From: Modestobacter sp.
GTDB taxonomy: Bacteria > Actinomycetota > Actinomycetes > Mycobacteriales > Geodermatophilaceae
DNA length: 37,910 nucleotides
Direction of reading: 5' to 3'
Assembly: GCA_025933855.1 (NCBI GenBank)
Contig: JAICZD010000002.1
Span: 1-37,910 of the forward strand
A model generated the notes under the pieces. It saw nothing but the letters and a program-made list of their open reading frames with translations. It was not told where the DNA came from and did no database searches. This document shows positions 8,900 to 18,723 of this stretch, one piece after another (the first letter of the stretch is position 1; each line of letters begins with the position of its first letter). The translations under genes were made by a program, and so were the position numbers.

Positions 8900-8940
8900 C
8901 GGTGCTCTCCTCCGCTGGTCGGGTGGTGGGTGGTGGTCAT
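8896..8940 (-). other. 14-codon coupling mini-ORF (MTTTHHPTSGGEHR*)
   Basis: ATG overlaps the aminotransferase stop (ATGA); TGA overlaps the permease ATG (ATGA); the permease Shine-Dalgarno (GGAGGAG) is inside it. Confidence 0.4.
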
Positions 8941-10244
8941 GGCGCTCCCTCGCTCGGGGGTGGGTCGGGAATGGGTGCGGTGGTCCCGGCAGGCCGGGGG
9001 AGCGGGTCCCCGCCGGGGGTCTGGAGGAGGGTGGCCAGCCGCCGGATGCCCTCGTCGATGGCCGCCTCGTCGGCGCGGCTGTAGGCCAGCCGCAGCTCGT
9101 TGCTGCCCCGGCCGTCGGGGTAGAAGGGGGCGCCGGGCACGTAGGCCACGCCGAGCCGGGCCGCCGGGCCGGTCAGCGCCCGGGTGTCCACGCCCTCGGC
9201 CGCGGTCAGCCACAGGAAGAAGCCGCCGGTGGGGCTGGTCCAGCGGACCGTCGGCGGCATGTGCCGGGCCAGGGCCCCGACCATCGCCGTGGCCCGGCGC
9301 CGGTACAGCGCCCGCGCCCGGGTGAGCATGCCGGCCAGGTGACCGCCGGTGACGTACCGGGCCATCAGCAGCTGTCCGAGCGCTCCGGCGCACTGGTCGC
9401 TGTTCTGCTTGGCGGCGGTCATCGCCCGGACGACGGGCCCGGGGCCGACCGCCCAGCCCAGCCGCAACCCCGGGGTGAGGATCTTGCTGAAGGTGCCGAG
9501 CTGGACGACGACGTCCGGGCCGAGCGACCACAGGCTCGGCGCCGCCGTGCCGTCGAACGACAGCTCCCGGTAGGCAACGTCCTCGACCAGCAGCTCCGCG
9601 TGGCGCCGGCAGAGCTCGACGACCTCCTGCCGGCGCTGCGCGGACAGGCTCAGCCCGGTCGGGTTCTGGTGGTCGGGGATGAGGTAGACGAGCTTCGGCG
9701 GGTGCGGCCCGGCCAGCGCGGTCGCCAGGGCGTCGCCCCGGATCCCGTCGGCGTCCATCGGAACGCCCTGGACCTCGGCCTGCAGGCCGGCGAAGGCCAT
9801 GATCGCGCCCAGGTAGGTGGGTGCCTCCACGAGCACCCGGTCGCCGGGCTCCAGGAAGGTGCGGGCGAGCAGCTGGAGGCCCTCGATCCCGCCGCTGGTC
9901 ACCAGGACGTCGCCGGGGTCCACCACGCTGCCCTGGGTCTCCAGCAGCAGCTGGGACACCGCCGCCCGAGCCTGCGGCAGTCCCTCGGTCGGGGAGTACT
10001 GCAGCGCGGTGGCCGCATCGGCGGCGAGCAGCTCGCCGAGCAGGTCCTGCACCGCCTCGACCGGAAAGGTCTCCGGCGCCGGGAAACCGCCGGAGAAGGT
10101 GATGACGTCGCGCGCGGCGGCGAGGGACAGGATCGCGGTCAGCTCGTCCCCGGCACGCGACGCCCGGGCAGCGAACTGCGCCGGCCAGTCTCCGGCGGGC
10201 ACGGGGGTGCTGCCGCCTCGCCGGTCGAGCGGATCGCGGGCCAT
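8937..10244 (-). CDS. PLP-dependent aminotransferase, class I/II (2-aminoadipate/MocR-like group)
   Basis: MARDPLDRRGG...DVITFSGGFPAPETFP...ALQYSPTEGLPQAR...PDHQNPTGLSLS...LGTFSKILTPGLRLGW...PTGGFFLWL. Confidence 0.93.
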   Translation of the reverse strand: MARDPLDRRGGSTPVPAGDWPAQFAARASRAGDELTAILSLAAARDVITFSGGFPAPETFPVEAVQDLLGELLAADAATALQYSPTEGLPQARAAVSQLLLETQGSVVDPGDVLVTSGGIEGLQLLARTFLEPGDRVLVEAPTYLGAIMAFAGLQAEVQGVPMDADGIRGDALATALAGPHPPKLVYLIPDHQNPTGLSLSAQRRQEVVELCRRHAELLVEDVAYRELSFDGTAAPSLWSLGPDVVVQLGTFSKILTPGLRLGWAVGPGPVVRAMTAAKQNSDQCAGALGQLLMARYVTGGHLAGMLTRARALYRRRATAMVGALARHMPPTVRWTSPTGGFFLWLTAAEGVDTRALTGPAARLGVAYVPGAPFYPDGRGSNELRLAYSRADEAAIDEGIRRLATLLQTPGGDPLPRPAGTTAPIPDPPPSEGAP

Positions 10245-10306
10245 CGAGTCCTTCCTGCGGTGCAGTTGGGGGACGCGGATGGGCGTGTCCCGGTCAAGTG
10301 CGAGGT

Positions 10307-10336
10307 AGAGTATGGACGCGAATTTCTGTCTGACAA
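10307..10336 (-). promoter_or_regulatory. Candidate promoter for the 8937-10244 aminotransferase
   Basis: Reverse strand TTGTCA - 18 nt - TACTCT in a locally AT-richer divergent intergenic region. Confidence 0.5.
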
Positions 10337-10360
10337 GCACAGGAAGGCCTGGCTTCTCTT

Positions 10361-10927
10361 TTGACCACGGAAGATGCACCGCTCGCCGGGTTGGCCAGCG
10401 TCGCCGGCCACCCGGCGGACCCGGTGCCGCTCGACGACCTGGACCGGCGGCTGCTGCGCCTGCTTGCCCAGGACGCCCGGGTCTCCCAGCGCAAGCTGGC
10501 GCGGGAGCTGCGGATGTCGCCACCGGCCATCGGTGAGCGCATCGCCCGGCTGGAGCGCGCCGGCGTGATCCGCGGCTACCGGGTCGACATCGACTGGTCG
10601 GCCCTCGGCTACGTCACCGTCTACCTGGCGGTCACCGCCATCCAGGGCGCGGACCAGAGCCGCATCATGACGGCGATGCACCGGCTGCCCGAGGTGCAGG
10701 ACGTCCTGGTGGTGACCGGGACGATGGACATGCTGGCCCGGCTCCGGCTGCGCGACCACACGCACCTGCGGCAGTTCCTGCTGGAGGGCGTCTGGCAGAT
10801 CCCCGGCATCCAGCGGACCGAGACGTTCCTGTCCGTGGCCGAGATGCCGTCCAAGGAATTCGGTGCCGATCTGCTCGGCGTCGACGAGCCCGATCGGGGG
10901 GCCGAGGAGGCTCCCGGCCCCGGCTGA
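10361..10927 (+). CDS. Lrp/AsnC family transcriptional regulator
   Basis: LDDLDRRLLRLLAQDARVSQRKLARELRMSPPAIGERIARLERAGVIRGYRVDIDWSALG (AsnC HTH) plus an AsnC ligand domain; TTG start following AGGAAGG. Confidence 0.93.
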   Translation: MTTEDAPLAGLASVAGHPADPVPLDDLDRRLLRLLAQDARVSQRKLARELRMSPPAIGERIARLERAGVIRGYRVDIDWSALGYVTVYLAVTAIQGADQSRIMTAMHRLPEVQDVLVVTGTMDMLARLRLRDHTHLRQFLLEGVWQIPGIQRTETFLSVAEMPSKEFGADLLGVDEPDRGAEEAPGPG

Positions 10928-10979
10928 CCGCGCAGGCCGGCCCGCACACCCGTCCCGCCCCCAGCCCGAGGTGGTCCGC

Positions 10980-11297
10980 TTGACCCTGCAGCACATCGTC
11001 CTGTTCAGCTTTCCGCAGGACCTCGACGCCGCCGACCAGGCGGAGATGCGGCGCCTGGTCGAGGCGTGGCCGGCCGAGATCGGCGGGATGACCGCCGTGC
11101 GGCTGGGCCGCTCGATCAACGAGGAACGCACCCGCGGCTACCAGTTCCTGCTCTACACCGAGTTCCCGGACCTGCCGGCGCTGCAGACCTACCAGCAGCA
11201 CCCGGTGCACCAGGAGTTCCTCCGCTGGGTGCTGGACCGGCAGTGCACACCGCTGGCCTTCGACTACCCCCTGGACGAGACCACCGTCGTCCTCTAG
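10980..11297 (+). CDS. Dabb (stress-responsive A/B barrel) domain protein
   Basis: LTLQHIVLFSFPQDLDAADQAEM...GRSINEERTRGYQFLLYTEFPDLPALQTYQQHPVHQEFL. Start uncertain (GTG 10971 or TTG 10980). Confidence 0.82.
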   Translation: MTLQHIVLFSFPQDLDAADQAEMRRLVEAWPAEIGGMTAVRLGRSINEERTRGYQFLLYTEFPDLPALQTYQQHPVHQEFLRWVLDRQCTPLAFDYPLDETTVVL

Positions 11298-11326
11298 CGG
11301 CCCGTACCCCCGTCCCAGGAGCTCCC

Positions 11327-12496
11327 GTGCAGGTGAACCCAGCAGCCGGCGCCATGCCCGCCTCCGGCATCCGCGAGATCATGAACGCCGCGTGGGGGCG
11401 CACCGACGTGCTGCACCTGGAGGTCGGGCAGCCGGACTTCCCGACCCCGCCGCACATCGTCGAGGCGGCGCACCGGGCCATGCTCGCCGGGCACACCGGA
11501 TACACCCCGACGGCCGGCATCCCGGAACTGCGGACGGCCCTGGCGGGCAAGATCGGCAACCGCAACGGGTTCACCGTCGCACCCGAGCAGGTGGTCCTCG
11601 GCAACGGCGGCGACCAGGCGCTGCACGCCACGCTGACGGCGATGACCCGGCCCGGCGACGGCGTCCTGCTGCCCGACCCCGCCTGGCCCAACTTCGACAT
11701 GATGGCCACGCTGCTGGGCCTGCCGGCCGCGCACTACTCGCTGACCGCCGCCGGCGGCTACGTGCCGGACGTCGCGGAGCTGGAGCGGCTGGTCACCCCG
11801 TCCACCCGGGTGCTGCTGCTCAACTCGCCGTCGAACCCGCTGGGTTCGGTGATCGGCCGGGAGCGGATGTCCGAGCTGCTGGCCTTCGCCGCGGCGCACG
11901 ACCTGTGGGTGCTGTCCGACGAGTGCTACGACGAGGTGACCTTCGACGGGACCATGGTGAGCCCGGCCGCGCTGGACCGGGACGGCCGGGTCGCCTCGGT
12001 CTACAGCTTCTCCAAGACCTACGCGATGACCGGCTGGCGGCTGGGGTACGTCGCGGCGCCGCCGGCGCTGGCGGAGGTGCTGACCAAGGTGCAGGAGCCG
12101 CTGGTCTCCTGCCTGAACACCCCCACCCAGTACGCGGCGCTGGCCGCGCTGGAGTCACCGCCGGAGGTGCTGCAGGGGATGGTCGGGGCCTACCGGCGCC
12201 GCCGCGATCTGGTGACCGACCGGCTGCAGGAGCTCGGCATGGCCGCCTTCCGCCCGGCCGGGGCGTTCTACACCTGGGTGGACGTCTCGGCCGGTGGGCT
12301 CGGCGCCCGGGAGTTCGCGCTCCGGCTGCTGGCCGAGGAGTCGGTGGCGCTGGCCCCCGGAACCGCCTTCGGGCCGGGCGGCGAGGGGTACGTGCGGCTG
12401 TCGCTGGCGGCGTCGGAGGCCGACCTGCTGGAGGGGGCCACCCGGCTCGCGCGGCTCTGGCACCGGCTGCGGGAGCAGGTGCCCGGCGGGCGCTGA
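11327..12496 (+). CDS. PLP-dependent aminotransferase, class I/II (AspC-like)
   Basis: GTG start after AGGAG; LHLEVGQPDFPTPPHIVEAA, GYTPTAGIPELR, NSPSNPLGSVIG, SDECYDEVTFDG, YSFSKTYAMTGWRLGY. Confidence 0.93.
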   Translation: MQVNPAAGAMPASGIREIMNAAWGRTDVLHLEVGQPDFPTPPHIVEAAHRAMLAGHTGYTPTAGIPELRTALAGKIGNRNGFTVAPEQVVLGNGGDQALHATLTAMTRPGDGVLLPDPAWPNFDMMATLLGLPAAHYSLTAAGGYVPDVAELERLVTPSTRVLLLNSPSNPLGSVIGRERMSELLAFAAAHDLWVLSDECYDEVTFDGTMVSPAALDRDGRVASVYSFSKTYAMTGWRLGYVAAPPALAEVLTKVQEPLVSCLNTPTQYAALAALESPPEVLQGMVGAYRRRRDLVTDRLQELGMAAFRPAGAFYTWVDVSAGGLGAREFALRLLAEESVALAPGTAFGPGGEGYVRLSLAASEADLLEGATRLARLWHRLREQVPGGR

Positions 12497-12559
12497 GCGG
12501 GCCCCCCTGCAGGGTCCCGCCCCGAGCGTGCGCGGGGTGGGGGGCAGGGGGGCCATTCC
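12497..12559. terminator. Palindromic element filling a convergent intergenic gap
   Basis: GGCCCCCCTGC (12500-12510) / GCAGGGGGGCC (12544-12554); the interior contains CGCACGCTCG and ACCCTGCAGGG on the reverse strand, as at 6071-6135. Confidence 0.65.
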
Positions 12560-13693
12560 TCAGGACAGCGGGTCGACCGTCGGGTGGTCGGCGACGCCGG
12601 CCGCCAGGCGGGAGAGCGCCCAGTCACCGTCGCCGAGCTGGTGGTCGATCGCGGTCAGCCGGCTGGTGTAGTGACCGATCTTGTACTCGGCGGTCATCCC
12701 GATGCCCCCGTGCAGCTGGATGGCCTCCTTGCCGATGTGCCGGCCGGCGCGGCTGGACTGCAGCCGGGCCCGGTCGGCGGCGGTGACCACGTCGTCGCCG
12801 GCGTCGGCGACCAGGGTCGCCCACAGCACGGTGCTCCGCGCGAGCTCCAGCGAGACGTACATGTCGGCGGCGCGGAAGGTGAGCGCCTGGAACTTGTTCA
12901 GCGTCACCCCGAACTGCTTGCGCGTCTTCAGGTACTCCGCGGTCATGGCCAGCGCCGCCTCCATCGCCCCGATCGCCTCGTGGCTGTAGGCGATGCGGGC
13001 CCGGGCGAGGGCCAGCTCGATCTCCCCGCTCCGGTCGGCGTCCCCCTCGCCGAGCAGCTCGGCGGGCGTGCCGTCGAAGGCCACCTTCGCCGCCCGGCCG
13101 CCGTCGTGGGTGCGGTAGCCGGTGCGCTCCAGGCCGGTGGCGTCGCCGCGGACCAGGAACAGCCGGGTGGCGCCGCCCGCGACGGCGCTGACCACCAGCA
13201 GGTCGGCGCGGGCGCCGTGCGGCACCGGCTCCTTGACCCCGGTCAGCGTCCAGCTGTTGCCGTCGGCGGTGGCCCGGACCGCACCGGCCGCGGCGCTCCA
13301 CCGGCTGCCCGGCTCGGCGTGCGCGAAGGCCAGCACGCTGGTGCCCTCGGTCAGCGGGCCGAGCACCTCACCGCGCTGGGCGGCCGTGCCCACCGCGGCC
13401 ACCAGGCCGCCGGCCAGCACGACGGACTCGACGAACGGCTCGGGCGCGAGCACCCGGCCGAGCTCCTCGGCGACGATCGACACCTCGATCGGGCCGGCGC
13501 CCATGCCGCCGTCGGACTCGGCGAAGGGCAGCCCGAGGACGCCCATCTCGGCCAGCCGCGCCCAGGTCTTCTCGTCGAAGCCCGGGTCGGCGGCCACCAC
13601 AGCGCGTCGCTGGTCCCCGCCGTAGGCGCGGGTCAGCAGGCCGCCCACGGCCTCGCGGAGGGCGATCTGCTCGTTGTCGTAGCTGAACTCCAT
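12560..13693 (-). CDS. Acyl-CoA dehydrogenase family protein
   Basis: MEFSYDNEQIALREAVGGLLTRA...; EAIGAMEAALAMTAEYLKTRKQFGVTLNKFQALTFRAADMY; LHGGIGMTAEYKIGHY. Confidence 0.92.
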   Translation of the reverse strand: MEFSYDNEQIALREAVGGLLTRAYGGDQRRAVVAADPGFDEKTWARLAEMGVLGLPFAESDGGMGAGPIEVSIVAEELGRVLAPEPFVESVVLAGGLVAAVGTAAQRGEVLGPLTEGTSVLAFAHAEPGSRWSAAAGAVRATADGNSWTLTGVKEPVPHGARADLLVVSAVAGGATRLFLVRGDATGLERTGYRTHDGGRAAKVAFDGTPAELLGEGDADRSGEIELALARARIAYSHEAIGAMEAALAMTAEYLKTRKQFGVTLNKFQALTFRAADMYVSLELARSTVLWATLVADAGDDVVTAADRARLQSSRAGRHIGKEAIQLHGGIGMTAEYKIGHYTSRLTAIDHQLGDGDWALSRLAAGVADHPTVDPLS

Positions 13694-13700
13694 GGCTGCC

Positions 13701-14876
<1,176 letters not shown>

Positions 14877-15110
14877 GAAACCCCCTACTCCCGACGGCTG
14901 CTCTGCCGTCACGACGTCGGCCACGGGACGATCCCACATGTGCTACGCGCCAGTAACTCCAGGGGCGGCGCGCCGCTGCGGGGGCCTCTGGAGCCCGGGC
15001 ACCGCGCCCGGATGCGCAGGATCCGGCCCCGGCCCGACGCGGCGGTGGACGACGTGCGCGCCACGCGGAGGCGGTGACCGCCGGCCGGGTGCTCGGCCGG
15101 TGAGCCGGCC

Positions 15111-15142
15111 GGGGGCGGGTCGCTGAAATGCGGACCGCCCCC
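15111..15142 (-). terminator. Possible hairpin downstream of the amidase gene
   Basis: GGGGGCGGGTC - loop - GGACCGCCCCC (imperfect arms) just beyond the stop at 15166. Confidence 0.4.
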
Positions 15143-15165
15143 CGGTCGATCAGCTGCCTCTGCGG

Positions 15166-16887
15166 TCAGCCCGCCGGCGCGGGCGCCGCGGAGTCGCCCA
15201 CCGTCGGCAGGTAGCCCGGCGCCCGGCGGGCGTGGGTGGCCGACTCGAACGCCGCCGCCAGGTCCAGCACGCCGGCGTCGTCCCAGCGGGTGCCGAAGAA
15301 GGAGATGCCGATGGGCAGCGTCTCCTGCGGCCCGGCGAAGCCGGCCGGCACGGTGATGTCGGGATAGCCGGCCACCGCGGCCGGACCGGAGGTGCTGTAG
15401 GTGAACTCGTCGCCCACGCCGTCGAGGTTCTTGTACCTGGTCACCCAGGCGGGGGTGTTGGTGAGCCCCACGATGGCGTCCAGGTCGTCCTCGGTGCCGG
15501 GCCCCTGCGCCAGTGCCTCGTCGATCGAGGCCCGCGCGAGCCGGCGGATCTCGTCGCGGGTGGCCTGCACGGTCGGGTCGTCGGCCGGCAGCGGCGCCGC
15601 CTGGGCCTGCTCGAACAGCTCCTGCCCGAAGTAGGCCAGCTCGACCGGGTCCTGCTCGTTGAAGGCGATCAGACCGGCCAGGTCGGCCGGGTGGTCACCG
15701 GGGGTGGCCGCCAGGTAGGCGTTGACGTCGCGGTGGAACTCCGCCAGCAGGGCGGGCGTCTCACCGGCGCCGATCTGGTCCTGGTAGGCCAGCGACACCG
15801 GGACGACGGTGGCACCGGCGGCCTCGATCTCCTTCTGGGCGTTGGCGAAGACGCCCTCGGTGACGTCGTCGACGGCCGCGGACTCCTCCGGGCTCAACGT
15901 CCAGACGCCGATCCGGGCGCCCTGCAGCGCGGCCGCATCCAGGGCGGAGAAGTCGGTGGCCAGGTCACCGGGGATCTCCTGGGTGGCCGCGTCCGCCTCG
16001 TCCTGCCCGGCGACGACCTCCAGCAGCAGCGCGGCGTCGATCGCGTGCCGGCCCATCGGCCCGGCGGTGTCCTGCTCGGCGGAGATGGGGACGATGCCCT
16101 CCCGGCTGACCAGGCCCAGCGTCGGCTTGATGCCGACGACACCGGTGGAGCCGGCCGGGCAGACGATCGACCCGTCGGTCTCGGTGCCGATCGACACCTG
16201 CGCCAGCGAGGCGGCCACCCCGGCCGCCGAGCCGCTGGAGGAGCCGCACGGGTTGCGGTCGAGCACGTAGGGGTTGGCGGTCTGGCCGCCCACCCCGCTC
16301 CAGCCGCTGGTGGAGTCGTTGCCGCGGAAGTTGGCCCACTCGGACAGGTTCGCCTTGCCGATCACGATGCCGCCGGCGTCGGTGATCTTCCGGGTGATGG
16401 TGGCGTCGTCCGGCTGGCTGTGCAGCAGGGCTCGGGAGCCGGCCGTGGTCGGCATCCCCGCGGTGTCCACGTTGTCCTTCAGCAGCACCGGGATGCCCTC
16501 CAGCGCGCTGCGGGCGCCGTGCTGCTTGCGCTCCCGGTCGCTGGCCGCGGCCTCGTCGAGGGCGTGCGGGTTGAGGCTGAGCACTGCGCCGAGCTCGTCG
16601 TCGACCGCGGCGATCCGCGCCAGGTAGGCGTTCATCAGGTCGACCGCCGACAGCGTCCCGGCGTCCATCCGCTGCTGCAGCTCCGGAATGGTCAGCGCGT
16701 CCAGGTCGAGGTCGCGCAGCGGCAGGGTGCCCGACCCCGCGGCCGCCGCGGCCGGGTCCGGCGCTCCCGAGCCCTCGGAACCGGCCGCGAGCGCACTGGC
16801 GGGGAACAGCAGTGCGCAGGCCGTTGCGGCGGCGAGCGGCACCGTCCGCCGCGCACGGCGGCGGGCGGGAGGCGGCGATGTCGGCAT
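15166..16887 (-). CDS. Secreted amidase (amidase-signature family)
   Basis: N-terminal signal peptide (RRRARRTVPLAAATACALLFPASALAA) and AS-family motifs: PVLLKDNVDTAGMPTTAGS, GKANLSEWANFRG, NPCGSSSGSAAGVAASL, GTETDGSIVCPAGSTGVVGIKPT. Confidence 0.94.
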   Translation of the reverse strand: MPTSPPPARRRARRTVPLAAATACALLFPASALAAGSEGSGAPDPAAAAAGSGTLPLRDLDLDALTIPELQQRMDAGTLSAVDLMNAYLARIAAVDDELGAVLSLNPHALDEAAASDRERKQHGARSALEGIPVLLKDNVDTAGMPTTAGSRALLHSQPDDATITRKITDAGGIVIGKANLSEWANFRGNDSTSGWSGVGGQTANPYVLDRNPCGSSSGSAAGVAASLAQVSIGTETDGSIVCPAGSTGVVGIKPTLGLVSREGIVPISAEQDTAGPMGRHAIDAALLLEVVAGQDEADAATQEIPGDLATDFSALDAAALQGARIGVWTLSPEESAAVDDVTEGVFANAQKEIEAAGATVVPVSLAYQDQIGAGETPALLAEFHRDVNAYLAATPGDHPADLAGLIAFNEQDPVELAYFGQELFEQAQAAPLPADDPTVQATRDEIRRLARASIDEALAQGPGTEDDLDAIVGLTNTPAWVTRYKNLDGVGDEFTYSTSGPAAVAGYPDITVPAGFAGPQETLPIGISFFGTRWDDAGVLDLAAAFESATHARRAPGYLPTVGDSAAPAPAG

Positions 16888-17027
16888 GGCTGCTCCTCGG
16901 GACGGCGGTCGCGGCTGAGCGATGCGGCGACGCTACGTCTCCGGGTGCTGGGGTGCAGCTGGGCCGGTGCTGTGCGACCGCGCGGCGGACACGTGCGGTC
17001 ACCGCCGCCGCGGAGGAGGGTGGAGGG

Positions 17028-17861
17028 GTGTTCGAGGTCGACTTCCTGGCTCTGCTGGCCCGCGACGTGCTGCGGGAGCGGGCGGCAGAACTCATCGCCG
17101 AGGCCTGCGCCTGGAGCGTCGGGCTCTCCGACCAGCCGCACCTGCTGCGCCGGGGCGGCCGGCTGGTCGCCACCGGGGTGACCATGGGCGTCCGCGCTGC
17201 CTCCGGCCTGCCGCTGTCCGGTGAGGAGGACGGCCGCCTGGAGCTGGGCGACGCCCGGCCCGGCAGCTTTCAGGACGCGCTGAACGCGCTGGCCCCCGAC
17301 GGCACCGTCCACGCCGAGCGGTTCGACGCCGAGGTCGTCGAGCCGTTCGCGCTGGCCACCTGCGTGCTCGCGGCGGAGCGTGCCCGGCAGACCCGGCGCG
17401 CCGAGTGGCGCGACTTGCTCGACGACCTCGGGGAGGACGGCGGGGACCTGGTCGACGTGGTGCGGGCCGGGGAGTGGGAGGCGCCGCTGCGCATCGACGC
17501 CGACCACCTGGTGCTGGCCGCGCTGGGCGACGTCCCGCTGATCGCGGTCGAGGCCGAGGGCCTGCCGCTGTCGCTGGTCCGGGCCGCCGAGGCGGTGACC
17601 CGGACCGCCGCCGTCCCCGAGCCCGGGCCGGTACCGGACGGCGACCTGGCCGGCTCGCTGTTCCTCGCCGAGGCGGCGCTGCGGGAGGCCGGGGTGCCGG
17701 TGCCGGTGCCGCCGGAGGAGGCCGAGCGGCTGCTCGGGGCGCTGCTCGCGGAGGGGCTGCTGCTGGAGGACGTGCCCGCGGTGCTGGCGCACCTGCCCGT
17801 CCAGCCGGCCACCGCCCGGGAGATCGACGCCATCGTGGCGGCCGCCGGGCTGGGGTGGTGA
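17028..17861 (+). CDS. Hypothetical protein, no recognised domain
   Basis: GTG start with GGAGG upstream; 277-aa acidic Leu/Ala-rich product VFEVDFLALLARDVLRERAAELIAEAC... Confidence 0.7.
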   Translation: MFEVDFLALLARDVLRERAAELIAEACAWSVGLSDQPHLLRRGGRLVATGVTMGVRAASGLPLSGEEDGRLELGDARPGSFQDALNALAPDGTVHAERFDAEVVEPFALATCVLAAERARQTRRAEWRDLLDDLGEDGGDLVDVVRAGEWEAPLRIDADHLVLAALGDVPLIAVEAEGLPLSLVRAAEAVTRTAAVPEPGPVPDGDLAGSLFLAEAALREAGVPVPVPPEEAERLLGALLAEGLLLEDVPAVLAHLPVQPATAREIDAIVAAAGLGW

Positions 17862-17886
17862 CGGCGGCGCCGCCGATACTCACCGG

Positions 17887-18723
17887 GTGACCGTCTCCCT
17901 GCGGGCCGGCGAGGCCGAGCTCGTCGTCGATCCTGCCGCCGGCGCCCGGTGGACCTCCTGGCGCGTCGGCGACCTGGAGCTGCTGGGCGGAGCCGACGTG
18001 TCCCTGCCGGCGGGGATGCGCTCGGGCTGCTTCGTGATGGCACCGTTCGCCGGCCGGCTGGGCCGGGGACGGGTCGAGCTGTCCGGCCGGCAGCACCAGC
18101 TGCCGCGACTGGCCCCGCCGCACGCCATCCACGGCACGGTGACCGAGCGCCCCTGGGCGGTGCTGGAGCGGGCCGGCACCCTGCTGCGCTGCGCCACCGA
18201 CCTGGGTGCCGACTGGCCGGCGGCCGGGCGGGTGGAGCAGCGGCTGGAGCTGTCCGCCGACCGGCTGACCAGCGGGTTGACGCTGCTCGCGGAGGAACCG
18301 ATGCCGGTGGCTCTCGGCTGGCATCCCTGGTTCCCGCGCCGCCTGGCCCGCGGTCGCCCCGCCGAGTGGTTGCTCACCGGGGGAGAGCAGTACGTGCGCG
18401 GTGCGGACGGCCTGCCGACCGGCGAGCTGACCGCCCGACGTCCGGGGCCCTGGGACGACTGCTTCCGCCGGTTCACCACCCCGCCCGGCCTGCGCTGGCC
18501 CGGCGCGCTGGAGCTGGTGGTCGGCTCCTCGGCCGAGCACTGGGTGCTCTTCGACGAGCGGGACGGCGAGCTGTGCCTGGAGCCGCAGACCGGGCCGCCG
18601 GATGCGCCGGCCATCGGTGCGGCGGTCGTGGTGCCGGCCGGCGGGGAGCTGTCGCTGCGCTGCACCTGGCGCTGGCGGGTCCTGCCGCCCGACGAGGCCG
18701 CCGGCGGTTCAGCGGGCGTCTGA
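17887..18723 (+). CDS. Aldose 1-epimerase / galactose mutarotase-like protein
   Basis: SGCFVMAPFAGRLGRGRVELSGRQHQLPRLAPPHAIHGTVTERPW, GWHPWFPR; aldose-epimerase pattern. Confidence 0.88.
   Translation: MTVSLRAGEAELVVDPAAGARWTSWRVGDLELLGGADVSLPAGMRSGCFVMAPFAGRLGRGRVELSGRQHQLPRLAPPHAIHGTVTERPWAVLERAGTLLRCATDLGADWPAAGRVEQRLELSADRLTSGLTLLAEEPMPVALGWHPWFPRRLARGRPAEWLLTGGEQYVRGADGLPTGELTARRPGPWDDCFRRFTTPPGLRWPGALELVVGSSAEHWVLFDERDGELCLEPQTGPPDAPAIGAAVVVPAGGELSLRCTWRWRVLPPDEAAGGSAGV

Noticed and set aside
15232-17181. 649-aa plus-strand ORF over the amidase
   Set aside because: Antisense shadow of a convincing secreted amidase on the minus strand.
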